NCBI GenBank assembly: GCA_001600415.1
Contig: BCJX01000018.1
Coordinates: forward strand, 498,363 to 562,362
From: Pascua guehoae
Lineage: Eukaryota; Basidiomycota; Tremellomycetes; Trichosporonales; Trichosporonaceae
Direction: 5' to 3'
Length of the DNA: 64,000 nt
In this document: positions 46,325-58,469 of the stretch, one piece after another
Numbering within the stretch: the stretch's first letter is position 1
How the letters are laid out: each line of letters starts with the position of its first letter
Notes under the pieces: generated by a model
What the model saw: the letters and a program-made list of their open reading frames with translations, nothing else
The model's database searches: none
What the model was told of the DNA's origin: nothing
Made by a program: the position numbers and the translations under genes

Positions 46325-47150
46325 GAGCGCTTGCGAAATGAAGAAATGCGTGTGGGGCCTTAGAGTGTGGATAGATGGTCGCAATGTACATCATGTCTCG
46401 TTTGCTCTTTGCGTGTGCGTGTCCCTGCTGATGCGATATCGCTTGGGGGCTGGGCTTGCTGGCTCGCTGAGTTTGGTGGTGAGCTCTAGGGTGCGTTGTG
46501 GGGGTGAATCATGTCCGCTAGTGGGCAGCTGGGAGAGTAAGAGGGTACACTGTAAAAGGAAAGTGGTTAACGATCGTGTTGCGTGTGTTGGGAGAGAACG
46601 AGTGGCCTACAACTGTCGGAGGGGGCAGGAATAGTGAGGCATGGGCCCTTCGTGCTCCTGAACTGTCTACCAATGCTTGATTGTTCAGCATCGCCCGGTG
46701 CCACAGATGGGGCTCTATGTCCGAGGCTGCACGTCGCCGACCTGAAGGGGTGTTGGCAGGACATCCAGAGCAGATACGCTTGGTCTGTCAACCTGCACCC
46801 TCGGTCCACCACGACGTTTACCCTGCGTATGCCCCCATGTTCGAACCTTGCTGGCATTCAACCGCGAGAGTCAGGGGAGGCCACGTGAAGGCTCTTTGGA
46901 GACCTACGTGCGAGTCCAAGGCCACAGCAGATTCAGGCCGAACCCCAGCGAAGGCCCAACCGCCTCGGTGATGGGAGTGTTGGGACATATGCCTATGCCG
47001 CTCTGCCCTGTGACCTCACAGTACAGTAATGTTGAATTGGGCCAGCCCGCGGTCCACTGTCGCCAGTCGCCAAATCCCGCCACCAAATCAGCAGCGACCT
47101 TCATCAAGGCAAAAGGAATAGCCATCGCCTAAGACGTTGACTGAACCATC
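46325..47150. other. Intergenic, no supported gene
   Basis: About 0.8 kb between the small hypothetical gene and tRNA-Tyr. Open frames lack protein-like features. Confidence 0.5.
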
Positions 47151-47238
47151 TCTCTCGACTGTGAGTCGAACACAGGACCTGCGGATGTAGGGGGTAACCA
47201 ATTACAGTCCGACGCTCTACCAACTGAGCTATCGAGAG
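47151..47238 (-). tRNA. tRNA-Tyr (GTA) with a 15-nt intron
   Basis: Read on the minus strand, the acceptor stem CTCTCGA pairs with TCGAGAG. The D arm is GCTCAGTTGGTAGAGC, the anticodon arm contains CTGTAA (anticodon GTA at 47203-47205), and the T arm is CTGTG-TTCGACT-CACAG. Mature length is 73 nt before CCA, with A as discriminator. The intron (47187-47201) lies directly after position 37, the usual place for nuclear tRNA introns. One weak pair (T-C) closes the anticodon stem. Confidence 0.93.
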
Positions 47239-47473
47239 GAGACGATGACAATGCTGGCGGTGATGGCGTGGCCGGTGGCCAGTGTGGCAGTTTGGGTACT
47301 GGGTGACAGTTGATGCGACGTGACGTGTCTGAAACCGCGCGTCACTCAGGCACGATATGCTCCCATCCCGCTCACCGCCTTGCAGGTTAGACCAGCTATA
47401 TCAACAATGGCCTGTCACCACGCGCCCTTTGCCACCACTCTCATTCACCCCACCCAATCCTACACTCCTCAAT

Positions 47474-49062
47474 ATGCCTCCGAAGCACAAGACCGCTACA
47501 GTCCCGTCCAAGCGGCGGCGCACCGATGACGATGGTGGCGCTGCCGCCGCGCCGCGGGCGATGAACAATGACGATCGTCGGCTGCCGGCTTGGCAAGAGC
47601 GTTGCGCACGGCTGGAGAACCTGGTCAAAGAGGTGGGTGTCGCTCCAACCCATACACATGCCCATGCTCATGCCCATCCACATGTTCACCCTACTGACTC
47701 AACCAGCTCCGTCCCGGACTCAAGGTCGAGGAGATTGTCGGACCATGTCCCGGGATGACGGGCAGGTTTGACTATGACATGTGGACCCGGCACCTACGTG
47801 CACTAGACATTCCGCCGCTCCCGGCGTTCCGGACTCTCGAGGACGTGGCAAACGCACCTCCACGGGCGCCATACGGCGACTTCCGGACGCTTGGCATGTT
47901 TCCACACATTGTCGACGAGATTGTATCATATCTGACACCGACTGGGCTCCTTGCGCTCCGGGGCGCGTCGCGGGGGCTGTGCGAGTATGTCGATGCGCGG
48001 CTGGCGCAGCATCTCGTCCTCGAGGTGCGCGACAGCAGGGTCACAACCATGCACCACGGATACCGAGCGCAAAGGCAGTGTGTGAGGCTGCAGCCCATTG
48101 GGTGCTTCAACCCCTCTGCGCCACGGCCGAAACCTACATTCTCAAAGGGCGACATTCACCAGTTTCCCGCGCTGCCCCCGCCCTACCAGCCGCGGTTTAG
48201 CAAGGTGCGACTCGAGCACTTTGGATCCGTACTGAATGTGCGCGATAGGGGTCGATCCACGGTTGCAGAGATTGACGACGCGGCCGTGCCGTACTTGGAG
48301 CGCGCGCGGATCGTCGACGTGGTCCAAAACAGCAAAGTGACCAAAGAGGCCCCGCTCGACTTTCTTCTCAATCCTCTGACATCCCGCCTGTCAAAGGTGG
48401 ATATACTGCGTATCCGAAGGGGGGTGGGGTTTGCCCGGTGCCCCATTACGCCCAAGACGTTGATCTACTTTACCTATCACACACATTCGAGCTGGTGTGA
48501 CGACTTGATCGTCCCCGACGGCACTGAAAAGGTGGTCCTGGTATATGCCCTCGACCACATGCACCTGTTGGGCTCTGATTTTCAAGGCATCGCGATGGCT
48601 CGGAGCGTGAAAGAGCTCGTCATCATTCTACACGAAGTTCACTCGACCACTGCCCCTCTTTTACCATCAATGGGCTACTTTCACGACGCGTGGGAACCTT
48701 TTGATGCGATTGTCGACCACGTTCTCAGTGACACGGCGCACGTCAAGCTCACCGTCGTCGGCCCCGACCCTGCAAACCCCAAGGGCATGGACTGTGTCGC
48801 AGGGTTTCTCAGGAAGATACCCGAGGCGTTTGTCAAACGTGTTGCAAGGCATTACGGATTGCCACACCCCAACAACCCCGCCTCTTCTGACATCCATCAA
48901 GCAGCGCGAGAATACATCAACAATTGCCGCATCATGACGTTTGACGCGTACCGTGCCGAGGTCGGAGACAAGCAGTTTGACCTCGAAATGATGGCCGAGG
49001 ACTGGATGCCGCATGACAGAGTCGGCAGCTGTCCAGGGTGTCCCCGGGAGGAGAGTGAGTAG
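47474..49062 (+). CDS. F-box-like domain protein
   Basis: A probable F-box/leucine-rich-type adaptor or a member of a large fungal family of F-box-like proteins. Exons 47474-47632 and 47707-49062 (504 residues) are joined across a 74-nt intron with a GTGGGT donor and an ACCAG acceptor, phase 0. The N-terminus is basic and nuclear-localisation-like (PSKRRRTDDD). The F-box-like segment at about residues 116-145 reads GMFPHIVDEIVSYLTPTGLL followed by ALRGASRGL. The remaining 350 residues look like an irregular repeat-type domain without a motif I can name. tRNA-Tyr lies about 240 nt upstream on the other strand. Confidence 0.75.
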
Positions 49063-50029
49063 GCTTGGTGGGGTGGTGAGTTGCTGGATACCAAGTGCGC
49101 GTAGATTGCCCATGATGCAAAATCGTGCCGCGTTGGTGTGTTCAGGACCACTGCACAGCCCAACGTGACACAGTACTGAAGGGCTTGCTGAGGGAGTGAC
49201 ACGTATACTGAATTGCACGATCCTGCACTGTGCGCCCTGTGAAAGGCGACTTCTTTTCACGCTGGGCGTAAAGGGTGGTTGCGGAGTGTAAAGGTTGGTT
49301 GCGGGCCGGAGGGAGGGGGAAAACCCTAGGGATCGTAGCGACCTGGGAAGGTTGGGTGTGAGCTTCTGTTGGCACGTGCGGCAAAGGGCAGATACGCAGG
49401 AGCATTTGCATGTCGCCAGCTGTATGACAGCTGGCTCTGTCCCGCCACATTGAGCGTTGAGCGGGGCTTCGGAGTCGGAAGTCGTTCGACTTGGCGACGG
49501 ACCGCTGGCGTGCACTGTTGCGTCCGGAAAGTCGCGACACAGCCACGTTGAGCTCGCGTACGCACCGCGCGTGCACAGGGCCGCGCACAGGAAATACAGG
49601 CCACAGCAAGCAGGATCTGTCGCTATGGCCCCTTGCCGTGCCAGTGCATTGATCGGGAAAGCCTCTACTGTATGAGCAAGCTTCGCTTTTGCCCCTACTC
49701 TAGTGGCAGTCTCACGACATTCCGAATGTACCCGTAGGTGGATATCAAGCGAGCTTGTACCTAGTTGGGATGTGCGACAATCTGAGCAGTTCACTCTGGC
49801 GTAAGAACCATCGCGGCCTAGGCAGCTGAGTGTGTAGTTGATGCCTGTGCTCCAATAAGTGAGTTGACATGTTGGCACCAAAGTAGACTCTTGAGCCCGT
49901 GTCCTCTCTTTCGTCGGATGATGCTTCGCGCCGATGCTAACAGCCATCACTGAGGGAGGGCACTGACTGTTGCTTGACTCGCGCCGCATTGCTGCCAAGA
50001 GATCTGCGTGGAGAATGACGCCTCCAACG
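49063..50029. other. Intergenic, no supported gene
   Basis: Open frames are probably chance. The right end approaches the tandem array and may contain a diverged part of its first unit. Confidence 0.45.
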
Positions 50030-50563
50030 TCGAATCCCCTTTGGACTCTATGTCTGCATCTGCACCGCGGAACATTGTCAGCGTCTTCTCCGTCCCCTCT
50101 GCCCTGCACCGTGCGCAATGCACAGTCCGCAATACGGGCCCCACCACCCCGCAGGACCCGCAAGTACGCAAATGCACACAAAGTCTGGGCAGCATCGCCT
50201 TGGACAGATCTCGCAATCACAACCGACACAGCGGACGGCCAAAGCGTCCCCCCGGCTATTCCTCTACCTGGCCCACAGACCACTGATCCACTGACGCGCC
50301 AGCAAGCGCGCTTGTATATATATATCTAAGTCCGCTCACGTCGACGATCACCCACCTGACGCTAGGCCAACATCGACGCTCACACGCGCGGTACGCGTAG
50401 CCTACACGCGCCACGCCCACGCCCTCACGCGGCCACCCTCCACCACAGCACCACCACAGCACCCCCATACCGACCCCGCGGACCCCACCCACTAGGCTCC
50501 CCGACCAAGCCTGCACCCCTGCGCGAGAAGAACACGTGCGCCAACGGCCAACCACCACCAAAA

Positions 50564-50863
50564 ATGTCCACCCCCGCGCCGCCCTCTGAGGCCAAGGCCC
50601 CCGCTGTCAGCCAGGGCCAACCCCCATCGACAATGCCCACCCCCGCGCCGTCCTCTGACCCCAAGGCCCCCGCCGTCAGCAGGGGCCAACCCCAACCCCC
50701 AACAATGTCCACTTCCGCACCGTATTCTGCGGACGCCCGCACCGCCACCGTCGAGAACGACGAACGGCCACCCCCGAGATACAAGGAGACGGCACTTGAC
50801 AGGGCATATCACAAGCTCTGTGCGTGCTGGAACCGGCCCTGTCTCGCGTTATGGCTCTGTTAA
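50564..50863 (+). CDS. Small proline-rich repeat protein, array copy A
   Basis: A 99-residue frame with three tandem repeats of about 23 residues of the form M(S/P)T.AP.S..KAPAVS.GQP, followed by PPPRYKETALDRAYHKL and a Cys/Trp-rich C terminus (CACWNRPCLALWLC). The position matching the copy B start codon is mutated, so translation would begin at a later ATG corresponding to the internal MPT of copy B. Function unknown. TATA-like TATATATATAT at about 50319 lies upstream. Confidence 0.5.
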   Translation: MSTPAPPSEAKAPAVSQGQPPSTMPTPAPSSDPKAPAVSRGQPQPPTMSTSAPYSADARTATVENDERPPPRYKETALDRAYHKLCACWNRPCLALWLC

Positions 50864-51564
50864 TCACTCGACGAGGGCGGGAGGGGAGGGGGCCAGCCGA
50901 GCGGTTGTATGGGGTTTGGATGTAAGCATTTTAATGGGGGCAGAGGTAGCTGTCTCGTATGAGTTACGGTTGAGGAGTTGTGTAGGCAGTTCGGAGTAGT
51001 AGTATTACGGAGATATCGTCGTCTAAGACCGAACGTTGACGAGGCTGCTTCCGTTGGGCTCATGGACGGACTCGACGCCCAACTCGAATATACTTGCTGC
51101 CAGCGGGTCGAGCGCCATGGACGTTGTTCGTGGTTCGTAGTGTCGCCATTGACGTCATCGGAAACTCGATATCTACATCTGTGGCCCGGGACATTTGTCG
51201 GCATCTTGTTGGCCCGCGTTGCACTGCATCGTGCACAATGCCCACCACCTCGCGGGGCCAGCGAGGACACAATTAACACAAGCACCCAAGTACGCACAGT
51301 CGGGGGCGCGCCGCCTTGGACGGATATGGCAACCGCAACCGACGCAGCCGACCGCCAAGACGATCCGTGGCTATATCTGGGCCGTAGACCACAGACCCGC
51401 CAGCCAGCGTGCTTGTTTATATGTACTCAAGTCCACCGACGACGTCGACCACTGACACCGACTGACGCTACGCCAACATCGACGCTCACTCGCGCTACGC
51501 ACCGCCTACACGCATCACACCCATAACTCCTCCGCCCCCCCCCGGACCCCACACCGCACCCGCC

Positions 51565-51786
51565 ATGATGCTCCCAGACGAAGCATTCGCCCACCCCCTG
51601 CGCGAGGAGAACATGCGCGCCGCTGCCAACGGCAAACCACCAACAATGCCCACTTCGGCCCCGTACGCTGACGCCAAGGCCGCTGCCGTCGTGCGCGAGG
51701 AGCAGCCACCGCGCGGGTTCTGGGTGCGGGCGTTTGACAAGCTGTGCGGGTGCTTGAGCGTGATCGCGCGCGGGAGCCCCATGTAA
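51565..51786 (+). CDS. Small proline-rich protein, array copy B
   Basis: A 73-residue frame beginning MMLPDEAFAHP and containing one copy of the MPTSAPYADAKAAAV repeat, then REEQPPRGFWVRAFDKLCGC near the C terminus. This appears to be the best-preserved member of the array. A TATA-like GCTATATCTGG lies about 190 nt upstream. No signal peptide or known domain. Function unknown. Confidence 0.5.
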   Translation: MMLPDEAFAHPLREENMRAAANGKPPTMPTSAPYADAKAAAVVREEQPPRGFWVRAFDKLCGCLSVIARGSPM

Positions 51787-52600
51787 TCACTGCACGAGGA
51801 CGGGAGGGATGGGGCAAGAGAGGGGGTTGCATTGAGTGTGTTAGGGCGATGTACGCATTGCTAATGTGGTTCGCAGAGGCTGCTGTCTTCGTTTGAGTCG
51901 AGTCTGGGTTCACGAGGCTGTTCGGTTGGGCTCACAGAGTCGACGTGCAACTCCAATGTCCTGCCAGCCCAGCAGGTAGAGGGCTATGGGCGTTGTTTGT
52001 AGTTTCGCCATTGACAAACTCGATAACTGCATCTGCGTCGCGGGACATTTTCGGCCTGTTCTCGGCCCGCTTTGCACTGCATTGCGCACAATGCGTGGTT
52101 CACAGTGCCCAATGTCCACCACCTCGCGGGGCCAGCGAGTACACAAGCGGCAAGCACGCATCGCAAAGTCGGGGGTACGTCGCCTTGGACAGTATCTACA
52201 ACCGACGCAGCTGATGGCCAAGACGCCCGACCTGCCCACACGTCCGACCTGCTCACAAGCGTGCTTGTACAAGGATCGCGGGACATTTGTCGGCGTCTTC
52301 TCGGCGCCCTTTGCACTGCATTATGCACAACGTAGAATACGCAATGGCCACCTCGCGCGGCCAGCATGCGCGCAAAGTCGGACTGCATTGTCGTGGACAG
52401 GCATAACGCTTACAACAGGCGCAGCTGATGGCCAAGACATGCCCGTGGCTAACCTCGCGCCATGACCTGCGAGCGAACGCGCCTGTGCATATGTTTGTAC
52501 GCCGACGACTGAGGCTACGTCGGCATCGACGCTCACTCACGCAGCCGACATCACACCACACCGCTCCCCACACACACCATCGACAACCCCACGACCCGCC

Positions 52601-52838
52601 ATGCTCTCAGTCCAAGCCTTCGCCAACAGCCACGCGAGAACACGGGCGCCGTCACCAACGGCCAACTACCACCCACAATGGCCACTTGGCGCCGTACTCT
52701 GTGGACGCCAGGGCCGCCGCCGTCGTGCGCGAGGAGCGGCCGGCACGGCCGGCGCGGATTCTGGAGCGAGATGTGTGGGTACTTGACGTTATCTCGCGGG
52801 AGCTCGATGTGAACAACTGGGAGGAGGGCGAGGGATAA
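52601..52838 (+). pseudogene. Array copy C, frameshifted
   Basis: Aligns by eye to copy B over its whole coding part (ATGCTC...GCCTTCGCCAAC; GACGCCAGGGCCGC; GTCGTGCGCGAGGAGC). One base is missing shortly after the ATG at 52678, so the conserved frame (SVDARAAAVVREE) is no longer linked to that start codon, and the C terminus has diverged to an acidic tail. Judged a decayed copy. Confidence 0.6.
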
Positions 52839-53000
52839 TGGAACGAGAGGATGGGTTGTATCGATAAGTGTGGGTCTTGAGGCTGTTCAGCTGGGTTAAC
52901 GGAATCGACGCCCAACTCCGCACTCTTGAATAGCTAGCTGCCAGCGCAATGAGGGCCATGGCTCTGGACGTTGTTTGTTCGTGTCATGTCACCAGTTCCG

Positions 53001-53628
53001 CAGGGCTCGTCTGCAGCATTGCACAGTGCCTCGCGCGGTCATGTCTCTGCATGTACTGCATGCTCATCCCATGGTTGTGCAGTGTACAGTGGCGTTTGGC
53101 CCACTGACTGTGGGCGTCTTGCGACTACTGGTACTGTGGCTGATCGACAATGGTGACCGTTCGACGTCATAGGCATCCATTGGATGCCCGACGGCTTTAA
53201 AGGGTCGGGGCTGTTGGGCGCCCGGAGATGGACCGAGTTTTCATATACCCAAAGTTTGTGGTGTGCCTGGTCATCGATGAACAGGTTAACTGCAATCAAG
53301 CATCAAGGGTGGAGGTGGCCGAGCTGGATATTGGCCGACCCCGAGGCCGAGGCCGACGGGTCGGGTTTTCAATGAGCGGCAAACGTACAACTGGAAAAAG
53401 GCCTCACAGAGGTGGCCGCGCAGAGGTAGGTAGGTGGCTTGCACCCGAATGGCCGATGTCTGATAGATATGGCCGAGGGCGGGGCCGCGCGCACCTCTGG
53501 AGAGCAGCGGTACATAAATACCAGCGGCGACTGTGGCGTTTTCCCCGTAGCCATCCCCACCATCACCACCAGGCCCCCAAACTTGACCCGCCCCTAACCT
53601 GCACCTAACCGCGACGACGCCGCCCACC
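53001..53628. other. Intergenic, SDR gene promoter
   Basis: No gene is supported. A TATA-like ACATAAATACC at about 53514 lies about 110 nt upstream of the SDR start. Confidence 0.45.
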
Positions 53629-55087
53629 ATGCCAGCGATGCAACAAAGCAAAATGGACCTGGCCGAATTCCTCATCGGCCAGTTCACGTGGCTCCCCGGT
53701 ACACCGGCGGGGACGACGCTCGAGGGCAAGACTGTGATTCTCACCGGCGCCAATTCGGGTGCGTACGCGCCTTGTCTTTTGATGAGGGTCAATAGGTGGA
53801 CGACGGTGTGCTGACGTGAAAAGGTATCGGGTACGCGGCGGCGCACGAACTAGCGTCGCTCCGTCCCGCGCGGCTCATCCTGGCGTGCCGCAACCTCGCG
53901 TCGGGGGCGGACGCGCTCGACTCGGTCCTCAAGAGCTACCCGGGCACAAAGGCCGAGGTGTGGGAGCTCGACCTCGCGAGCTTTGCGAGCGTCAAGGCGT
54001 TTGGGGAGCGGGCCGCGCGCGAGGTCCCCGTGCTGGATGTGGCCATTCTCAATGCCGGGTGGGTAGCTTTTTCTCCCAGCAAGGCCCGTCCTCGTGGCCG
54101 CCCTTTGCTCGAAGTAACACGTCTGGCAGGGCTCGTTGCTGACGGCGCAGTGTCAACCTCGGGCCGTCGACAAAGTCCATGCCCAAGACAGAGGACGGGC
54201 ACGAACTCACGTGAGTCCGGTACGCCACAGCACCTCGGCCTCACCCATCCCACCCACTAGCTTCCACGACACTCACACACACAGTCACCAGGTCAACGTC
54301 CTCGCGACCATCCTCCTCGCCCTCCTCCTTACACCGCTCCTGAAACGCTCCCCAGACCCGTCGCTCGTCATCACGTCCTCGGAAGTACACGCTTGGGCGT
54401 ACACAGAAGTCGTCGAGCGCGCCATCAAGGCGCGCCAGAGCATCGTGGCCGCCATGGACGACCCGGAGCGGTTTATCCTCGACGAGCGCTATCCGTTGTC
54501 CAAGGTGCGTGACGTAGTACAATATGTACAGGGGTGGGTGTGCTACCGTGCGGCGGGCGTGTCCCAGTGCGCTAGGTCTTGGGGATTCGCTGTGGCTCCA
54601 AGCATGTCGCCATACTCTGTATTCTTGGCGCAATCCCACCTGCACCAGTCCAGCCGTATCGCCCTCCCCCCCCCCCCCCCCCCCCCCCCCCCGCGTCCTA
54701 CCCTTCCGGACGCTCAGCTAACCCACCCAGCTCCTCCTCCAGCTCGTCGTCCGCAAGCTCCTCCCCATCCTCCCCGTCCGCCTCGTCTCCGTCAACCCGC
54801 GCCTGTGCCGCTCCAACCTCGGCCGCGACTACCCCGTCGCCTTCAAAGTAGCCATGAACGTCGTCGGCTGCAGCGCCGCGAGCGGCGCCCACATTGTCGT
54901 CTCGGCCGTGTTTTCCCCACAGAGCACAGAGTATTGGCACCTGTGCGAACCGCATGGCTTGCCGAGCAAGTTTATGGCGACCGCCACGGGGTACCGCGCC
55001 GCGGATCAGTACTATGCCGAGGTGCTTGATGTGCTCGAACGGGCTGTGCCGGGGTCGACTAGCGTGGTGCGTGGGGGGGAGAAGTGA
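53629..55087 (+). CDS. Short-chain dehydrogenase/reductase
   Basis: A classical SDR-type oxidoreductase using NAD(P)(H); substrate unknown. Exons 53629-53758, 53824-54058, 54151-54210, 54285-54504 and 54731-55087 (333 residues). Motifs in order: the cofactor loop TGANSGIG (split by intron 1), CRN after strand 2, LDLAS, NAG (split by intron 2), the helix segment HQVNVLATILL, the catalytic serine region VITSSEVHAW, and YPLSK with the YxxxK pair at the end of exon 4. Overall order resembles retinol dehydrogenase/WWOX-like SDRs. Intron 4 (226 nt) separates the catalytic exon from the C-terminal part and contains a 27-nt C run. In-frame ATG codons at 53638 and shortly after are alternative starts. 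Confidence 0.9.
54666..54692. repeat. Poly(C) tract, 27 nt, in SDR intron 4
   Basis: An uninterrupted C run in the sense direction, about 40 nt before the GCTAACCCACCCAG branch/acceptor region. Confidence 0.88.
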
Positions 55088-55845
55088 TTACGGGCGACGG
55101 GAGGGGGAGACAGTTTTTACAAGATCAGTAATAAGCGTGTTTGTAGTACCCGTGTGGAGATGTGATACGACTGAGGACTGGACTACGCTGAGCATCACGG
55201 GAATCAAGTCTGTGGAGGAGAGCTTACCTACTGTAGTAAGGATCCTTGGTGTCGCCTCTGTGGACCTGAGAAGGTTGAGCGGTGTGACAAGGATGAAAAG
55301 GATGACAAGGAGTGAGAGGGATGAACAACTGAGCAACAAGCTACACGCTTCTGCATAGAAATCATAGCAAGGGATCAAGCACGCGGCATGTCCTTCACAA
55401 CTCAGAGAACCTTGCCGCCACTCGTATAACGGTGTGCCGGTGGAAGCACCGAGGGAGATTTTGCCGCCCCGTCTGGAGGCAAGGAGACTACAGTCCACCC
55501 AAGTGCTCGGGAGTACTGTCCGCGAACACGTTCTGCTCCCCGTCTGGACGGCAACGAACCCCCCAGCCCGTCTATGCATACACACTGCGAGCACCTATAT
55601 TCCCACTTATCCCTTGTGCACACAGAAACAGACTCCATTCCTATGTGATCAATCTCGTTGACCACGGTGGCCACGGTTCTGGTTCCTGCCACACACCCAC
55701 GTGCCAGCGCCACACTCGCCACCCGCCACGCGCTGCCGCCACCTCGCCCTCCCAGGGTGTGCCCATCGCACTGGCCACCAACGAACCAAACATTTCCAAA
55801 CTCGCCACCACACCATCACCCACCCCCCACCCCCATCTCGTCGGC
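55088..55845. other. Intergenic, CHM7 promoter
   Basis: No gene is supported. The frame of the downstream gene is open upstream of its proposed ATG, so a further upstream start cannot be excluded. Confidence 0.5.
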
Positions 55846-58227
55846 ATGCCCCTCCCGACCTTCCTCGCCTCGTCGGCGCCGTCGACGCCCGACCCGTCCC
55901 CCGAACGCCTCGGCGCACTGTACGCATTCACGCGTGCGCAGCGCCAGGCCAACCCGGACGGGTACGCGCGCAACGTGCAGTGGTGGAGCGGGGCGCTGGG
56001 CTCGGCCATGGCTGCGGGGTGGGCGAGTGGCAAGGATGGCAAGGAGAGTGACGCGACGCCGTCGGGATCGTCGGCGCCTACACCCGCGCGGTCGGCGACG
56101 CCGACGAGTGGGCTTGCGCCCGCGCTCGATACGCTCGTGCTGCGTGTCGATGAGGCGTTGCTTGCGCGGCTCGAGAATGACAAGGGCGGCCGGCCGCGCG
56201 GGATTGGCGGTGTTGTTGTGAGTACTGCTTCTCTTCCACATACCTGTGTCGCGGTTATGTGTTCCCGGGGCATCTCTGGATCTCACATACACTGCACTAC
56301 ACCGCTCTCAGCCGTCGTCGCTTCCTCTCTACCACTAGCCAAAGCACTGCAGCTCCCGAGCTAACTCCAGGACGCACTAACCACCAACGCCCCGCTCCCG
56401 ACATTCCTCCAACTCGCCCGCTTCCTCTCGACCCCCACACCCCTCGAGGCCTCTCCCTCCATCGCGTCCCGCCTCGCGAGCGCTGGGTGGGGCGCGCTTG
56501 TGCGTCTGTCGCCGTTTGGCGGCGGCGAGGCTACCGAGGACCAGCTCTGGAAGGCGGCCAGGGGCGGAGAGTATGTGTACACTCCTGGTGTCAAGGTGAG
56601 TCTCAAGTGTTGGTGTGGTCACCGCCGGCGTGTCGTCGGTGGGGCATGGCAAGTCGCTTGGCGGTGTGTTCGCACGGAGACGGGACGAGTCACACTCGGC
56701 TGCATTCCGGGCATGGCGGTGCGCGCCTCGCTGCAAACTAGTCACTCCATGCTCCATGTCCACAAAGTTGCATGTCCCTACGCGCCACACCGTCCTCGCT
56801 CGACATGTCCACGCGGCATCACGTCTCGCTGACACCCAGGCTGCCGCCCGCAAGTTCATAGAACACATTGCCGCCAACCCGCCCGTGTCGTACACCGACT
56901 CGCTGCACACACGCGCATCGTTCCAAAAGGCCTTTGGCGCCATCGCAACCCCCGGCACGGGGACACTGAGCAAGCGCGACGTCGACGTGCTGCTCCGTTG
57001 GCTCGAGCGCGATGCCGGCAGCGTCGTCGTCGATGGTGACGTGAGTACCGCACCCAACATGAACCCAAGCGACGGCTCTCCTAACACACACGCAGACGGT
57101 CAAGATCCTGCTCCCGGGCCAGATTCCCGCCGAACACCCCATCACCGAAGCGGACCGTGGCGCCGTCCAGGTCGCCGCCACGCTGGCCCAGGTCGACGCG
57201 CAGGCCGCGGCCGCCGAGACCCAGGCGGCAGAGTGCACGGAAAAGGCCCGAAAGCAGCTCGCGAAGGGACTCCGCGCGAGCGCCACCGCGTACCTCCGCA
57301 GCAAAAAGGGGCTCGAGGAGGTTGCCGCGAGGCGCATCGGGGCCGGGGAGCAGCTGCGTTCTGTGCTTCGCGCGATTGACCAGGCAAAGGGCGATGCTGA
57401 GGTGAGTGCGGTGTCCGTGTGGTGCGAGTGCGGGAGGGGAGGAGGAGGAGGAGGGGGTATGGGAGGGGAGCTTGGGAGGCTTGTCGTCGGCGTGAGCCTT
57501 GACATCGTTCCTGATGAAGTCCTGTCGACGGCAGTCCTCTCGACCGCGGTGCCACGACAGGGCTTCTGTTATCCCCAATTTTGGAATCCATACTTGCAGC
57601 GCGAGCGCTGGAGTATTACCGTCCCCAACCTGGCACAGACGACGCCGCAAGGCGCCTTAGAACGAAAATACGCCTTCTCGTGCTAGAGCTCACACCCAGG
57701 TCATGTCGGCGTACGAACTCTCGACGGCCGCCCTCGCGACGGCACTCAAGGACCCCCGTCTCGACCGCGACCACATTGCCGCGACGACCGACGCGCTCGC
57801 CGAGGCCCTCGCAGACCAGAAGGAGATTGACGACGCGGTTCGCCTCGGCGGCGAGCTCGCCGTGGGCCCCAGCGACACGGACGACGACGACCTGGAAAAG
57901 GAGCTCGCGGCACTTGTCCTCGAGGAAAAGGAGCGGCAGGAGGAGGAAAAGGAGCGTGCGCGTCTCGAGCGCATCGAGAAAGAGCGCAGGGAAAAGGAGG
58001 ACAAGGAGCGCAAGGAAAAGGAGGAAAGGGAGCGCAAGGAGCGCGAGGAAAAGGAGCGCAAGGAAAAGGAGGAAAAGGAACGCGCCGACAAGGCAAAGGC
58101 CGCCCAGGCCGAGTCGCTCGATTGGGTACAGCGCCACGCCGACGCGCAGCAGCGCGAGCGCGAGGAGCGGGAGCGCGCAGAGGCCGAGCGGCTCCGGCGC
58201 GAAGAGGAGATGGTTGCTGCAGAGTAG
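55846..58227 (+). CDS. CHM7: Chm7/CHMP7-like ESCRT-III protein
   Basis: An ESCRT-III-related protein; in yeasts Chm7 acts with inner-nuclear-membrane LEM proteins in nuclear-envelope and pore surveillance. Exons 55846-56217, 56371-56595, 56840-57040, 57096-57401 and 57700-58227 (543 residues), all phase 0 with GTGAGT donors. The N-terminal half (residues 1-270) fits the winged-helix-like region (SPERLGALYAFTRAQRQ, NVQWWSG, then FQKAFGAI, VDVLLRWLERD). The SNF7-like half starts around VKILLPGQ and contains AYLRSKKGLEEVAARRI, LRAIDQAKGD and MSAYELSTAALATAL. The last 100 residues are an extreme Glu/Lys/Arg coiled coil. Intron 4 is 298 nt. The Chm7 identity is inferred from domain order; another Snf7-family member is possible. 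Confidence 0.75.
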
Positions 58228-58469
58228 GCTCCGTCCGTGACCGACTGCCGCAGCGCTTCACCGACTTGCCATTCGCACTCGTTCCGTCTCTTGCCTCATT
58301 TCCACCGCTCGAGGCGTCTCTTCACGTCCCGCAGCGCGCCACACCCCATGTCCCATGCCCACGCACCACGCCCACCTGCCCGACCATTGCACCGCCGCAC
58401 CCGCACCAGATCACGTCCTGTAGATAGAGGATACACACCATGCATGTCTATGTTGTAGGGTACACGCTA

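Larger units (their letters stand above)
50030..53000 (+). repeat. Tandem array of about 0.87-0.97 kb gene-containing units
   Basis: Three diverged units and a fragment: A about 50030-50990, B about 51032-51900, C about 51902-52870, D fragment about 52872-53000. Each full unit has a shared leader (a GGGACATTTGTCGGC-like block near 50068, 51187, 52044 and again at 52281; then CACCTCGCGGGGCCAGCGAG; then CGCCTTGGACAG), a TATA-like stretch, a TCGACGCTCACNCGCG block, and a short proline-rich reading frame. The extra leader copy at 52281 shows a nested duplication inside unit C. Confidence 0.85.
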
